The translations under genes were made by a program, and so were the position numbers. A stretch of 64,000 nucleotides of DNA. It comes from Palsa-506 sp963755815. GTDB lineage: Bacteria > Actinomycetota > Actinomycetes > Streptosporangiales > Streptosporangiaceae. The stretch covers positions 1-64,000 of the forward strand of contig CAVWLF010000018.1 in assembly GCA_963755815.1 (NCBI GenBank). Reading direction: 5' to 3'. The notes under the pieces were generated by a model, which saw only the letters and a list, made by a program, of their open reading frames with translations, was not told the DNA's origin and did no database searches. The first letter of the stretch is position 1, and each line of letters opens with the position of its first letter. Shown piece after piece: positions 26,947-36,638 of the stretch.

Positions 26947-27633
26947 ATGCGCGTGTTCCTACGACGCCGCGCCGACGCATCGGGCGAGCCAGGGCCGGGC
27001 CCGGCCGCCGCGCAGAATCCGGGCTCGCCCGCGCAGGCCGGGCAGGCCGGCCCGGGCGCCGCCAACGGCGCCGCGGGCGGGACCGCCAACGGCACCGCCA
27101 CCCCGGCCGAACGGGCCAGCGTGACGGCCGCCAAGGGCCGGCCCACCCCGAAGCGCAGCGAGGCCGAGCGCCGGCGCCGCAGCCCCGTCACCGCCCCGGC
27201 CGACCGGAAGGCGGCCTACAAGCAGACGCGCGGACGGGACAAGGAAACGCGCGCCCGAAAGTACGCGGCGATGCGGCGGGGTGAGGAATGGGCGCTGGCG
27301 CCCAAGGACAAGGGGCCGGTCCGGGCGCTGGCCCGGGATTACGTGGACTCGCGGCGCAGGATCAGCGAGTACTACATGTACGGCCTCGGCGTGCTGGTGG
27401 TCCTGCTGTTCCTGCCCTCCACCCGGCTGTTCGTCGACTACCTGGTGCTCGTCGTCGTGGTGATCATGCTGGCCGAGGGAAGCTTCATCGGGCGGCAGAT
27501 CGTGAAGCTGGCCAAGGAGCGCTTCCCCGGTGAGCCCACCCGCGGGGTCAAGCTCTACGCGGGCCTGCGGGCCATGCAGATCCGCAGGCTGCGGATGCCG
27601 GCCCCGCGGGTGACGCCCGGCGGCAGCTACTAA
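26947..27633 (+). CDS. DUF3043 family membrane protein
   Basis: A 228-residue protein. The first 90 residues are disordered and Ala/Gly/Pro-rich. The family core begins at GRPTPKRSEAERRRR and includes KAAYKQTRGRDKETRARKYAAMRRGEEWAL. Two membrane helices follow (YYMYGLGVLVVLLFLPS and LFVDYLVLVVVVIMLAEG), then a basic cytoplasmic tail with KERFPGEPTRGVKLYAGLRAMQIRRLR. DUF3043 is conserved in actinobacteria, without a known function. It is transcribed divergently from pspA, which may hint at an envelope role. Confidence 0.88.
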   Translation: MRVFLRRRADASGEPGPGPAAAQNPGSPAQAGQAGPGAANGAAGGTANGTATPAERASVTAAKGRPTPKRSEAERRRRSPVTAPADRKAAYKQTRGRDKETRARKYAAMRRGEEWALAPKDKGPVRALARDYVDSRRRISEYYMYGLGVLVVLLFLPSTRLFVDYLVLVVVVIMLAEGSFIGRQIVKLAKERFPGEPTRGVKLYAGLRAMQIRRLRMPAPRVTPGGSY

Positions 27634-27732
27634 GCCGGCCAGCGGCGGGCCGTCCCGGCTGACCGGGCCGGCTGACCCTGGCTGGCTGACCTCCCCGGCG
27701 GGCCGGGCGGGGCGGGCATTAGGGTCGCCATT

Positions 27733-28731
27733 ATGGAACATCGTCATCTTGGCCGGAGCGGCCTGAAGATCAGCGAGATCGCCTACGGCAACTGGATTAC
27801 CCACGGTTCCCAGGTCGAGGAGGATGCCGCGAAGGCCTGCGTAGCGGCGGCACTCGACGAGGGAATCACCACCTTTGACACCGCCGACGTCTACGCCCGC
27901 ACGGCCGCCGAGTCGGTCATGGGCCGGGCGCTGCACGGGGTCCGGCGCGAGTCCATCGAGATCTTCACGAAGGTCTACTGGCCGACCGGCGAGGGCGCGA
28001 ACGACCGCGGCCTGTCCCGCAAGCACATCATGGAGTCGGCGCACGCGTCACTGCGGCGGCTGCAGACCGACTACGTCGACCTCTACCAGGCGCACCGCTA
28101 CGACTACGAGACTCCGCTCGAGGAGACCCTCCGCGCCTTCGATGACCTGGTCCGCCAGGGCAAGGTGCTGTATGTCGGCGTCTCGGAGTGGCGGGCCGAG
28201 GAGATCGCGGCCGCACTGCGGATCGCCGCGGAGATGGGGTTCGACCGGATCGTCTCCAACCAGCCGCAGTACAACATGCTCTGGCGGGTGATCGAGGCCG
28301 AGGTGGTGCCGCTGTGCGAGAAGGAAGGCATCGGCCAGGTGGTCTTTTCGCCGATTGCCCAGGGCGTGCTGACCGGCAAGTACCTGCCGGGCGGCGAGCT
28401 GCCCGACGGGTCACGGGCCAGCGACCCGATCGGCTCCAACTTCATCAAGGGATTCCTGACCGAGCCGATCCTCAGCCGGGTTCAGCAGCTGCGGCCGGTC
28501 GCCGACGAGGCCGGCCTGTCACTGGCGCAGCTGGCCATCGCCTGGACCCTGCAGAACCCGAATGTCTCCGCGGCCATCGTCGGCGCCACCCGGCCGGAGC
28601 AGGTGCGGGACAACGTGAAGGCGTCGGGGGTCAAGCTCGGCCCGGACGCGATGCGGCGGATCGACGACATACTCGGCCCCGAGATCGTGACCGACCCGGC
28701 CCGGACGGCCAGTCCCCGGTCCCGGTCATAA
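27733..28731 (+). CDS. Aldo/keto reductase
   Basis: A 332-residue NADPH-dependent (beta/alpha)8 reductase of the Kv-beta/YghZ-like group. The catalytic tetrad is complete: Asp49, Tyr54, Lys80 and His121 (FDTADVYA, IFTKVYWP, YQAHRYD). The cofactor-binding C-terminal stretch is present as IVGATRPEQVRDNVKASG. The carbonyl substrate is unknown. ATG 27733 begins right at the family start MEHRHLGRSGLKISEI. It ends before a GC hairpin shared with the short gene on the other strand. Confidence 0.9.
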   Translation: MEHRHLGRSGLKISEIAYGNWITHGSQVEEDAAKACVAAALDEGITTFDTADVYARTAAESVMGRALHGVRRESIEIFTKVYWPTGEGANDRGLSRKHIMESAHASLRRLQTDYVDLYQAHRYDYETPLEETLRAFDDLVRQGKVLYVGVSEWRAEEIAAALRIAAEMGFDRIVSNQPQYNMLWRVIEAEVVPLCEKEGIGQVVFSPIAQGVLTGKYLPGGELPDGSRASDPIGSNFIKGFLTEPILSRVQQLRPVADEAGLSLAQLAIAWTLQNPNVSAAIVGATRPEQVRDNVKASGVKLGPDAMRRIDDILGPEIVTDPARTASPRSRS

Positions 28732-28745
28732 CGGCAGATAACGAG

Positions 28746-28792
28746 GCCCGCGCCCGACGGCCGCGCTGCGGCCGGACCGTCCGGGCGCGGGC
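28746..28792. terminator. GC-rich hairpin between converging genes
   Basis: Arms at 28746-28760 (GCCCGCGCCCGACGG) and 28777-28792 pair with one bulged base around a loop of 16 bases. It sits between the stops of the aldo/keto reductase (+) and the 69-residue protein (-) and could terminate both. No U tract is present. Confidence 0.55.
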
Positions 28793-28827
28793 TGACCGGC
28801 GCCCGGGCCCGGGCGGCCGCACCCCGG

Positions 28828-29037
28828 CTAGCCGGCCGGGTGCAGGCTCATCGGCCCGTATTCCGGCGTGCCGTCGTCGAGCAGGGTGACCTGGTCGACG
28901 CCCGATTCCAGCAGGCTCCGCCAGTGCTCGCCGATCCAGCTCTCCGCGTCCCCCTGGCTGCCGAAGGTCTCCTTCGGCAGCCCGCGGGACGCGAGCACGG
29001 TGCCGTCCTGCTTCTCCAGCTGCCAAGTCCACGCCAT
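28828..29037 (-). CDS. Small conserved protein, function unknown
   Basis: A 69-residue protein beginning MAWTWQLEKQDGTVL, with FGSQGDAESWIGEHWRSLLESGVDQVTLLDDG in the middle. The pattern of two strands, one amphipathic helix and one strand resembles short conserved actinobacterial proteins of unknown role. No Cys, signal peptide or membrane segment is present. The ATG at 29037 gives a compact domain; the frame is open further upstream, but that part looks non-coding. Confidence 0.65.
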   Translation of the reverse strand: MAWTWQLEKQDGTVLASRGLPKETFGSQGDAESWIGEHWRSLLESGVDQVTLLDDGTPEYGPMSLHPAG

Positions 29038-29178
29038 GTCGTTTCCCGCCTTCGCCGGTGCCAGGCTGGCCGGGGCCAGGCTGATCAGTGCCCGCGGCCC
29101 GTTACTGCCCGCGGCTAGCGAGAATAGCCGAGCGCCGCGTTGACCTCGTGTCCCGCCCGCGGGAGACTGCCCCACCGT

Positions 29179-30272
29179 ATGGACGTTCAGCTGCTCGGCA
29201 CCGGCGGCCCGGATGGGTGGCCCAGGCCCGGCTGCCGCTGCGCGTCCTGTGCCCGCGGCCGGTCCGCCGGGCGCAGCAGGTCCCCCGTGCTGGCCGTCGT
29301 CGACGGGACGCTGCGGATCGGCTCCGGCCACTGGCCGGGCCGCCCGCCGCCCGGCAGCGCCCGGCCGGTCACCGGCCGGGCCCCCGGTCATGTCGTCCGG
29401 CGGCTGCCCGGCGGGTGGGACGTGACCGCCCCGGACGGCGGCCGGCTGCTGATCGCCGGAGCCCCCGGCGCGGTACCCGAGCCCGGGGCGGCCGCCCGGC
29501 CTTACGACGTGGCGCTGCTCGACCTGGTCGCCAGCCCCTGGCAGCTCGGCCGCCTGCGGCAGCGCGGGCTGGTCCGGGCCGGAACCATCGCGGCCGCGAT
29601 CCACCTCGACGACCGGATCTCCGCCGCGGAGCTGGCCCGCCGGTGCGCGCTGTGGGGCGTGACCCTGCCGGACGACGGCGATTTCCTGCGCGAGCCGGCC
29701 CGCGGCCGGCGCCGCCGGCCCGGACCCTGGTGCTCGGCGGCGCGCGGTCGGGCAAGTCCGGGGAGGCCGAGCTGCGGCTGGCCGGCGAGCCGGAGGTGAC
29801 CTACCTGGCCACGGCCGCCCGGGTCGGCGCCGGGGCCGATCCGGACTGGGCCCGGCGGATAGCGGCGCACCGCGCGCGCCGGCCCCCGGGCTGGAAAACC
29901 GCTGAGGATGCCGATGCGGCGGACGTGCTGCGTTATTCATCCGGGGCAGTCCTGGTGGACAGCATCGGCAGCTGGCTGGCGGCGGTGCTGGACCAGTCCG
30001 GCGCCTGGGCCCCGGCCGCGGCCGGGGCCGGGCTTGGCGACGGGCCCGCCAGCGCGGTGGATGCCGCCGTGGACCGCCTGGTCGAGGCCTGGCGGCGGGC
30101 CCCGGCCCGGATCGTGGCGGTCAGCGACGAGGCGGGCTCGGGCGTGGTCCCGGCGACCAGGTCCGGCCGGCTGTTCCGGGATCAGCTCGGCCTGGTCAAC
30201 CAGCGGCTCGCGGCCGAGTCGGAGGAGGTGGTGCTGGTCGTAGCCGGCCGGGCGCTGACCGTGGCGACATGA
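29179..30272 (+). pseudogene. cobU: CobU-type adenosylcobinamide kinase/guanylyltransferase with degenerate N-terminal MBL-like domain; one frameshift
   Basis: About 365 residues when repaired. The C-terminal 190 residues are CobU: RTLVLGGARSGKSGEAE (P-loop), HRARRPPGWKTAED with the guanylylated His region, VLVDSIGSWLAA, and VSDEAGSGVVPATRSGRLFRD. It adds phosphate and then GMP to adenosylcobinamide in B12 synthesis. The N-terminal 170 residues (MDVQLLGTGGPDGWPRPGC onward) resemble the metallo-beta-lactamase-like domain fused to CobU in streptomycetes, but I see no HxHxDH zinc motif. The frame changes within the GC-rich linker at about 29697-29730, consistent with one lost base. It is followed by a PfkB kinase. 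Confidence 0.75.
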
Positions 30273-30419
30273 GGGGAATAACCGCTCATCGGCGGCTTCG
30301 GAGAGCGAACGGCACGAGACGGGGCTCGCGAACTGTTAAGTTCTATGAGCTAGCCCCTGAGCAGGGCGCCCACCCGTGTGACGCCCCGGCCCAGCCTCGG
30401 TGATCTAGGTGGTGGCGAC

Positions 30420-31313
30420 ATGACCCGCGTTGTTGTCGTTGGCGATCTTATGACGGACACGGTCGCGCATGCGGCCCTGCCGCTGGCCAAAGGCAGCGAT
30501 ACGCCCGCGACGGTGACCATGCACGGCGGCGGCTCCGGTGCGAACATCGCCGCCTGGCTGGCCGTGGACGGAACCGAGGTGGCCTTCGTCGGACGGCGCG
30601 GCGCGGACATCGCCGGCCGTAACCGGGACATGGAGCTGATGGGCTACGGGGTGGACGCGCGGCTGGTCATGGACCCGGAGCGGCCGACCGGGACCTGCGT
30701 GGTGATGGTGACCCACAAGGGCGACCACACCATGCTGTCGGACCCGGGCGCGAATTCCGCGCTGTCGCCGGACGACCTGCCCAAGGACCTGTTTACGGCC
30801 GGAAGCCACCTGCACATCTCCGGGTACACCCTGCTCAACGAGGGATCCAGGGAAGCCGCCCTGGCCGCGTTCGCGCATGCCCAGCGGGCCGGGATGACCG
30901 TGTCGGTGGACGGCGCTTCCGCGGCGCCGCTCGGGCGGGTCGGGGCCGAGCCGTTCCTGCAGCTCACCAACGGGGCCACGCTGCTCCTGGTGAACGGCGA
31001 CCAGGCCATGGTGATCACCGGCCGGGATGAGCCCGAGCAGGCCGCCCGGGTGCTGAACGCCTGGTACCCGCAGGTCGTGCTCAAGCTCGGCGCTGACGGC
31101 GCGCTGCTGTACGCGAACGGCCGCCACGATCCGGTCCGGGTGCCCGGCCCGCCGATCGAGCGGATTGTCGACGGCACCGGGGCCGGAGACGCGTTCTGCG
31201 CCGGATTCCTGCCGTCCTGGCTGGACAAGAAGCCGCCGGGCGAGGCGCTGGCCAGCGGCTGCCGGCTCGCGGCCCGCGCGCTCAGCATGGTCGGCGCGCG
31301 CCCGGCGCTGTAG
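30420..31313 (+). CDS. PfkB-family carbohydrate kinase
   Basis: A 297-residue ribokinase-fold kinase: MTRVVVVGDLMTDTVAH, the motif MHGGGSGANIAAWLAVDG near residue 40, and the ATP/catalytic motif DGTGAGDAFCAGFLPSW near 258. The acceptor sugar or nucleoside is unknown. Residues 165-180 (VDGASAAPLGRVG) suit the family core. AGGTGGTGG precedes the ATG at 30420. It is followed 16 bases later by an SDR gene, so kinase and dehydrogenase likely share a transcript. It is only distantly similar to the other PfkB kinase at 22272-23246. Confidence 0.85.
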   Translation: MTRVVVVGDLMTDTVAHAALPLAKGSDTPATVTMHGGGSGANIAAWLAVDGTEVAFVGRRGADIAGRNRDMELMGYGVDARLVMDPERPTGTCVVMVTHKGDHTMLSDPGANSALSPDDLPKDLFTAGSHLHISGYTLLNEGSREAALAAFAHAQRAGMTVSVDGASAAPLGRVGAEPFLQLTNGATLLLVNGDQAMVITGRDEPEQAARVLNAWYPQVVLKLGADGALLYANGRHDPVRVPGPPIERIVDGTGAGDAFCAGFLPSWLDKKPPGEALASGCRLAARALSMVGARPAL

Positions 31314-31329
31314 TGACCGGCGCGGCAAT

Positions 31330-32104
31330 GTGACTGCGTACCTGGACCGGCTTTTCGGACTCGACGCACCGGGTTGCCCTGGTCACCGGCGGTAGCTCGG
31401 GCATTGGCCGGGCCATCGGCGCGGCCCTGGCCGCCGCGGGAGCGCGGGTCGTGCTGGTCGCGCGCGGCGCTGACGCGCTGGCCGACGCGGCGGCCCGGAT
31501 CCGGGCGGACGGCGGCCAGGCGGGCTGGGTGAGCGCGGATCTCGGTGACCGGGCCGAGCTGGCCCGCGGCGCCGAGGAAGCGGCGGCGGCGTTCGGCGAG
31601 CCGGACATCCTGGTCTGCGCGGCGGGCGTCAACCTGCGCCCGCCGATGGACGCGCTCACGACGGCCGAGTGGGACCAGACAATCGCGGTCAACCTGACCG
31701 CGCCCTTCCTGCTCGGCCAGCGGTTCGGACCGGGCATGGCGGCGCGCGGCTGGGGGCGGATCATCAACATCACCTCGCAGCAGGCGGCCCGGGCGTTCGG
31801 CAACAGCGGCGGCTACGGGGCGTCCAAGGGCGGCCTGGCCTCGCTGAGCCGGTCCCAGTCCGAGGCGTGGGCGCCGCGCGGCGTGTGCTGCAATTCCGTC
31901 TCCCCCGGGTTCGTGGCCACGCCGCTGACCTGGGAGGCCGCCAGCGACCCGGTTCGCTCGGCCGCGCTGGCGGCCCGCACCATGATCGGGCGCAACGGCG
32001 AGCCCGCCGACTTCGAGGGCGCGGCCGTCTTCCTGGCCAGCCGCGCCAGCGACTACGTCACCGGGCAGGTTATCTGCGTCGACGGGGGTTTCTCGGCGAC
32101 CTGA
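31330..32104 (+). pseudogene. Short-chain dehydrogenase/reductase, frameshift near the start
   Basis: About 257 residues when repaired. The N-terminus reads MTAYLDRLFGLD from GTG 31330. The frame then shifts by one base (extra G at about 31366) into HRVALVTGGSSGIGRAIGAAL, the Rossmann motif TGxxxGIG. The rest is complete: CAAGVN, the catalytic Ser in INITSQQA, Tyr and Lys in GYGASKGGLA, and SPGFVATPL. Without repair, the only later start would lose the cofactor site, so a sequencing indel or real inactivation must be assumed. Substrate unknown. It probably forms an operon with the PfkB kinase upstream. Confidence 0.75.
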
Positions 32105-32190
32105 CGGCAGCGCCGCGCCCGGTGCCGCGCCGGGCGGATGCGCGCCACGCCGGGGCCGCTAGGCCCGCCGGGCCGGGCACGGACGGCACA

Positions 32191-34740
32191 ATGGCGGACA
32201 TGGCCAGACGCACGACGACAACCCCGCCGCCCGAGGACTTCGAGGAAAACATCGTCGACATCGATGTCACCGAGGAGATGCGGGCCAGCTACCTCGAGTA
32301 CGCCTACTCGGTGATCTACCAGCGCGCGCTGCCGGACGCCAGGGACGGGCTGAAGCCGGTGCAGCGCCGGATCCTGTACCAGATGAGCGAGATGGGCCTG
32401 CGGCCCGACCGCGCCCACGTCAAATGCGCCCGGGTGGTCGGCGAGGTGATGGGCAGGCTGCATCCGCACGGCGACAGCGCCATTTACGACGCGCTGGCCC
32501 GGATGGCGCAGCCGTTCGCCATGCGGCTGCCGCTGATCGACGGGCACGGCAACTTCGGCTCCCTGGGCGGCGACGACCCCCCGGCCGCCATGCGGTACAC
32601 CGAGGCCCGGCTGACCGCCGCGGCGATGGAGATGACCGCCTCGCTGGACGAGGACACGGTCGACTTCGGGCCGAACTACGACGGCACCGAGACCCAGCCC
32701 GAGGTGCTCCCGGCCGGGCTGCCGAACCTGCTGGTGAACGGCGCGGCCGGCATCGCGGTCGGGATGGCCACGAACATGGCCCCGCACAACCTCGGCGAGG
32801 TGATCGCCGCCGCCCGGCACCTGATCGCTGAGCCGGACGCCGATCTGGAGACGCTGATGCGCTTCGTGCCCGGCCCGGACCTGCCCACCGGCGGGAAGAT
32901 CGTGGGGCTGGAGGGCATCAGGGACGCGTACGAGACCGGCCGCGGCATCTTCCGCACCCGGGCGGCCGCCCGGATCGAGAAGATCACCCCCCGCCGGACC
33001 GGGATCGTCGTCACCGAGCTGCCCTACGGCGTCGGCCCGGAGAAGGTCGTGGCCAGGATCAACGACCTGGTCCAGGCGAAGAAGCTGGCCGGCATCGCCG
33101 ACCTGAAGGACCTCACTGACCGGCACCGCGGCCTGCACCTGGTGATCGAGATCCGCAGCGGCTTCGTTCCCGAGGCAGTGCTCGATCAGCTGTACCGGCT
33201 CACCCCGATGGAAGAGACGTTCGGCATCAACAACGTCGCGCTGGTCAACGGGCAGCCACGGGTGCTCGGGCTGCGCGAGCTGCTGCAGATCTACACCGAC
33301 CACCGGATCGAGGTGGTGCGGCGCCGCACCGCGTTCCGGCGCGGCAAGCGCGAGGACCGGCTGCACCTGGTGGACGGGCTGCTGATCGCGCTGCTGAACA
33401 TCGACGAGGTCATCCAGGTCATCCGGACCAGCGATAACGCCGCGGCCGCGAAGGAACGGCTGATGTCGATCTTCGACTTGTCGGAGATCCAGGCGCAGTA
33501 CATCCTGGACACCCCGCTGCGGCGGCTGACCCGCTTCGACCGGATCGAGCTCGAGCGCGAGCGGGACACGCTGCGGGCCGAAATCGCCGAGCTGACCGCC
33601 ATCCTCGAATCCGAGCCGATGCTGCGCGAGCTGGTCTCCGCGGAGCTGGCCGATGTCAGCGAGCGATTCGCCACCCCGCGCCGCACCGTGCTGCTGGAAA
33701 GCGGCGGCGGCGGCGCGCGGACCGCCGCGGTCCCGCTGGAGGTGGCCGATGACCCGTGCATCGTGCTGCTCTCCTCGGCGGGGCTGCTGGCGCGCAGTGC
33801 CGTCGCCCGCCCCGAGGCCGGCCAGGCCGCGCTGCCCGAGACCGGCTCCGGCGGCGGCGGCGGGCCGGCCGCCGGGCCCCGGGCCGCGCATGACGCGATC
33901 ATCTCGGCCGTGCCCAGCACGGCGCGGGGGACGGTCGGCGCGATTACCTCCCTGGGCCGGCTGGTCCGGCTCGGCGTACTCGAGCTGCCGGCCCTGCCGC
34001 CGAGCGCCCACTCCCCCGGCCTGGCCGGCGGCGCTCCGGTCAGCGAGTTCATCGGCACCGAGCCCGGCGAGGTGGTGGTGGCCATCGTCGCGGCGGACGG
34101 GGCCGGGGCCGGGCTGGCGCTCGGCACGGCCGCCGGGGTGGTCAAGCGGGTGGCGCCGGACTATCCGCAGAATGCCAGCGACTTCGAGGTGATCTCGCTG
34201 AAGGACGGCGACCGGGTGGTCGGCGCCGTGCAGCTGGCGAGCGAGGACCAGGACCTGGTCTTCATCACCAGCGACGGGCAGCTGCTGCGGTTCGGCGCGG
34301 CGTCGGTACGGCCGCAGGGCCGGGCGGCCGGCGGGATGGCCGGGATCAGGCTCTCCCCGCGGGCGTCGGTGATCTGGTTCGGCGCGGTTGATCCGCCGGG
34401 TGCGGCTGACCCGTCCGGCGCGGCCGGCCCGGGCGCGGTCGTGGTGACGGTCGCCGGCAGCGCGGGCGCGCTGCCGGGCACGCTGGCCGCGACCGTCAAG
34501 GTGACCGGGTACGGGGAGTACCCGCCGAAAGGCCGCGCCACCGGCGGCGTGCGCTGCCACCGGTTCCTCAAGGGCGAGGACATGCTGGTGCTCGCGTGGG
34601 CGGGACCGGCACCCGCCCGGGGGGCCAGTGACGCGGGAACGCCGGTGGACCTGCCGGCCGCCGAGGGCCGCCGGGACGGCTCGGGCGAGCGTATCCGCCA
34701 GCCGCTCGCCGCGGTCGGCGGCACCGCCCCGGCGGCTTAG
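32191..34740 (+). CDS. parC: DNA topoisomerase IV subunit A
   Basis: An 849-residue type IIA topoisomerase subunit that cuts and rejoins DNA. The catalytic tyrosine is Tyr136 in AAMRYTEARL. It also has DGLKPVQRRILY, GRLHPHGDSAIYDALARM and the tower/coiled-coil regions. The C-terminal domain has poor blades and no clear GyrA-type QRRGGKG box, which favours ParC over GyrA, as does the nearby parE. Two Gly/Ala-rich inserts occur near residues 550 and 740. ATG 32191 and ATG 32200 are both possible starts. A strong hairpin follows the stop. Confidence 0.92.
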   Translation: MADMARRTTTTPPPEDFEENIVDIDVTEEMRASYLEYAYSVIYQRALPDARDGLKPVQRRILYQMSEMGLRPDRAHVKCARVVGEVMGRLHPHGDSAIYDALARMAQPFAMRLPLIDGHGNFGSLGGDDPPAAMRYTEARLTAAAMEMTASLDEDTVDFGPNYDGTETQPEVLPAGLPNLLVNGAAGIAVGMATNMAPHNLGEVIAAARHLIAEPDADLETLMRFVPGPDLPTGGKIVGLEGIRDAYETGRGIFRTRAAARIEKITPRRTGIVVTELPYGVGPEKVVARINDLVQAKKLAGIADLKDLTDRHRGLHLVIEIRSGFVPEAVLDQLYRLTPMEETFGINNVALVNGQPRVLGLRELLQIYTDHRIEVVRRRTAFRRGKREDRLHLVDGLLIALLNIDEVIQVIRTSDNAAAAKERLMSIFDLSEIQAQYILDTPLRRLTRFDRIELERERDTLRAEIAELTAILESEPMLRELVSAELADVSERFATPRRTVLLESGGGGARTAAVPLEVADDPCIVLLSSAGLLARSAVARPEAGQAALPETGSGGGGGPAAGPRAAHDAIISAVPSTARGTVGAITSLGRLVRLGVLELPALPPSAHSPGLAGGAPVSEFIGTEPGEVVVAIVAADGAGAGLALGTAAGVVKRVAPDYPQNASDFEVISLKDGDRVVGAVQLASEDQDLVFITSDGQLLRFGAASVRPQGRAAGGMAGIRLSPRASVIWFGAVDPPGAADPSGAAGPGAVVVTVAGSAGALPGTLAATVKVTGYGEYPPKGRATGGVRCHRFLKGEDMLVLAWAGPAPARGASDAGTPVDLPAAEGRRDGSGERIRQPLAAVGGTAPAA

Positions 34741-34757
34741 GGTGACCGCGGACGCCT

Positions 34758-34793
34758 AGGCGGCCCGGCGCCAGATATGACGCCGGGCCGCCT
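34758..34793. terminator. Perfect 13-bp hairpin after parC
   Basis: AGGCGGCCCGGCG (34758-34770) and CGCCGGGCCGCCT (34781-34793) are exactly complementary around a ten-base loop. The hairpin lies 18 bases after the parC stop and 58 before the stop of the converging secreted-protein gene. It can serve both strands. No U run is present. Confidence 0.75.
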
Positions 34794-34850
34794 GGCCGGC
34801 CTTAGCCGCGGGCCTCCCGCCCCGCGGCGGGCGGGACTACCGGGCCTGGG

Positions 34851-36336
34851 CTAGGAGTAGGGCAGGAAGCAGATGCCAGCGTGCGCCGACTGCCCATCAC
34901 AGTCACTGGCACCGTTCTGGTTGTCGCTGGCGATCCACAGCCCCGCGCTGGTGACGAGCATGTCGTCAGCGCCCAGGCCCCGGCCCCGGTTGTAGTACCC
35001 GGCGGTATCCGCGGAGTTGACGTAGAGACCTCCGCCCGAGTTGCTCGCGGCCGGGTTCAGCGCCTCTATGCCGGGGGCGCTGTACGCGCCCTCGTCGGTA
35101 CCCACGTCCGGGCCCAGCGCGTCACAGTCATTCGGGTTCATCGAGAACCGCTCATGGCCGCCGAAGTAGGCCGCGTTGGCGTCAGCCGCGGCTGAATACA
35201 GCGAGTCACAGCCGATGTAATTGATCCACAGGCTATACACCGCTGCCTGAGTGGCCGGGAACGCGGCGGCGGCATCACACAGCCCGGTGCGCGGGGTGGC
35301 CCCGACCGGCCAGCCGTTCGGGTGGTAGCCGGTGGTGCCGATGTAGATCGTCGAGTCATCCGGCGACCAGGCCGCGGCCTGGATGTAGAACGGCTCGACG
35401 GTGGCGCACTCATACGGGTACCCGGTGGTACCGCCCGGGGCCTGCTCGCCCTGGCTGCCATCCCACTGCGGCGAGGTCCACGCGGTCACCGACGCCGGGC
35501 TGGTGGCCAGGTTGAGCATGAAGATCTGCTGCCGGGGCACGCCGCCCACGGAGGTGAAGTCGCCCATCACCAGGTCCAGCGTGCCGCCATGGCTGAGCGA
35601 CTGGTTGAACACCCGGGTGGCGTTGCTGGACACGCCGGAGAACTGGTAGTTCCCGGAGATGCTCAGGTTGCAGGAACCCGTCATCCTTGCCGGTGGTGGG
35701 GTTCAGGCTGGTCATGTAGGGGTTGGCGCTGCTGCCGTTGATCGTCTTGTAGTAGCCCCCGGCCAGGATGTGCCCGTCTACGCCCAGCAGCGTCTGCACC
35801 GAAGCGCTGGCCGTATGCCCGAAGGTGCTGACGACATCGCCCGTGCTCGTGCTGATCTCGGCGATGTCAGTGACCTTGGTTCCGTTTACCGAGGTAAAGT
35901 CACCGCCGATGTAGGCATCCGCGCAGTTAGTGCCATTGAAGGCGATGGAATTAACGACCCCGCTGCTGCCGGTGCTGGAACCGACGATATCCGGGGCCCA
36001 GGTGGTGAGGTTGTACGGCGCGGTCGCGCTGAAGCTGAAGGCATTGTTCACGGCGGTGACGGTGCTGTTGTGCTTGACCGAGGTGAAGGTACCCACCGCG
36101 TACATCGTGCCGCCGCACTGCACCAGCTGGCGGACCTGCTCAACCGAGCCGGTCGCGTTGAGCTGCGGCGTATCGGCCGGCGTATACCCCGCCGCGCCCG
36201 CCGGGGGAAGGCTGGCCAGCCCGGTTGACTCGAACGGCCCGCTGGAAGCGGACGCGAGCCCGCTTCCGGTCAGGACAAGTCCGGCACCTAGAACCGGGGT
36301 CAGCAACGCTGGGATAAGTCGGTGCATAAGGCGCAT
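34851..36336 (-). pseudogene. Secreted beta-propeller-like protein, one frameshift
   Basis: About 494 residues when repaired. ATG 36336 follows AAGGAA. The first 32 residues form a Sec signal peptide (MRLMHRLIPALL, hydrophobic core, ASA). Repeated strands such as GGTMYAVGTFTSV, DAYIGGDFTSVNGTKV, GHILAGGYYKTING and LVMGDFTSVGGV recur about every 40-60 residues, like delta-60 or Kelch-type propeller blades. It is rich in Ser, Thr, Asn and Gly with softer GC than its neighbours. The frame breaks at about 35668-35672 (an extra base in TTGCAGG) between DDGFL and NLSISGNYQF. No catalytic motif is seen; an extracellular binding role is a guess. Confidence 0.65.
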
Positions 36337-36461
36337 AAGGGTTCCTTTTGGGGGGCTGAGCCGAAAGATGTCCTTCTGTCTCACGTTCTGTCGGCTTTCG
36401 TTATCTTTGAGACGTTTACTGTGCGCGCATGGTTTACCCTCCCGGGGTCAACAACTGTTCC

Positions 36462-36527
36462 CAGTTTGGGCAGCAAACTGTCAAGTCGGTAAGTTCTCTC
36501 CTAGCGTGCGGAGTTCTCGCGGAGAAC
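36462..36527. promoter_or_regulatory. Two dyads in the AT-richer divergent region
   Basis: CAGTTTG and CAAACTG (36462-36468 and 36474-36480) form one dyad with a five-base spacer. GTTCTC-GCG-GAGAAC (36513-36527) is a second. They lie in the 302-base gap between the divergent secreted-protein gene and the patatin-like fragment, where GC is visibly lower. No other gene is supported in the gap. Which gene they control is not known. Confidence 0.4.
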
Positions 36528-36638
36528 AATTCCTGGTGCCCAGTCACGCTTTCCGGGATCCTGGTTACCGGCGTGCGGACCGGCGGCGCCCGGGCGGGAG
36601 TTTCACCTAGCCGGACCGCCGAGTCGGGGGAGGGCGAG

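Noticed and set aside
29179..30272. Cobalamin riboswitch near cobU
   Set aside because: No B12-box-like conserved element or suitable leader precedes the gene.
32053..34560. Long minus-strand open frame (835 codons) opposite parC
   Set aside because: It mirrors parC codon positions and is rich in Gly, Ala, Arg, Asp and His without any domain; a shadow of high-GC coding DNA.
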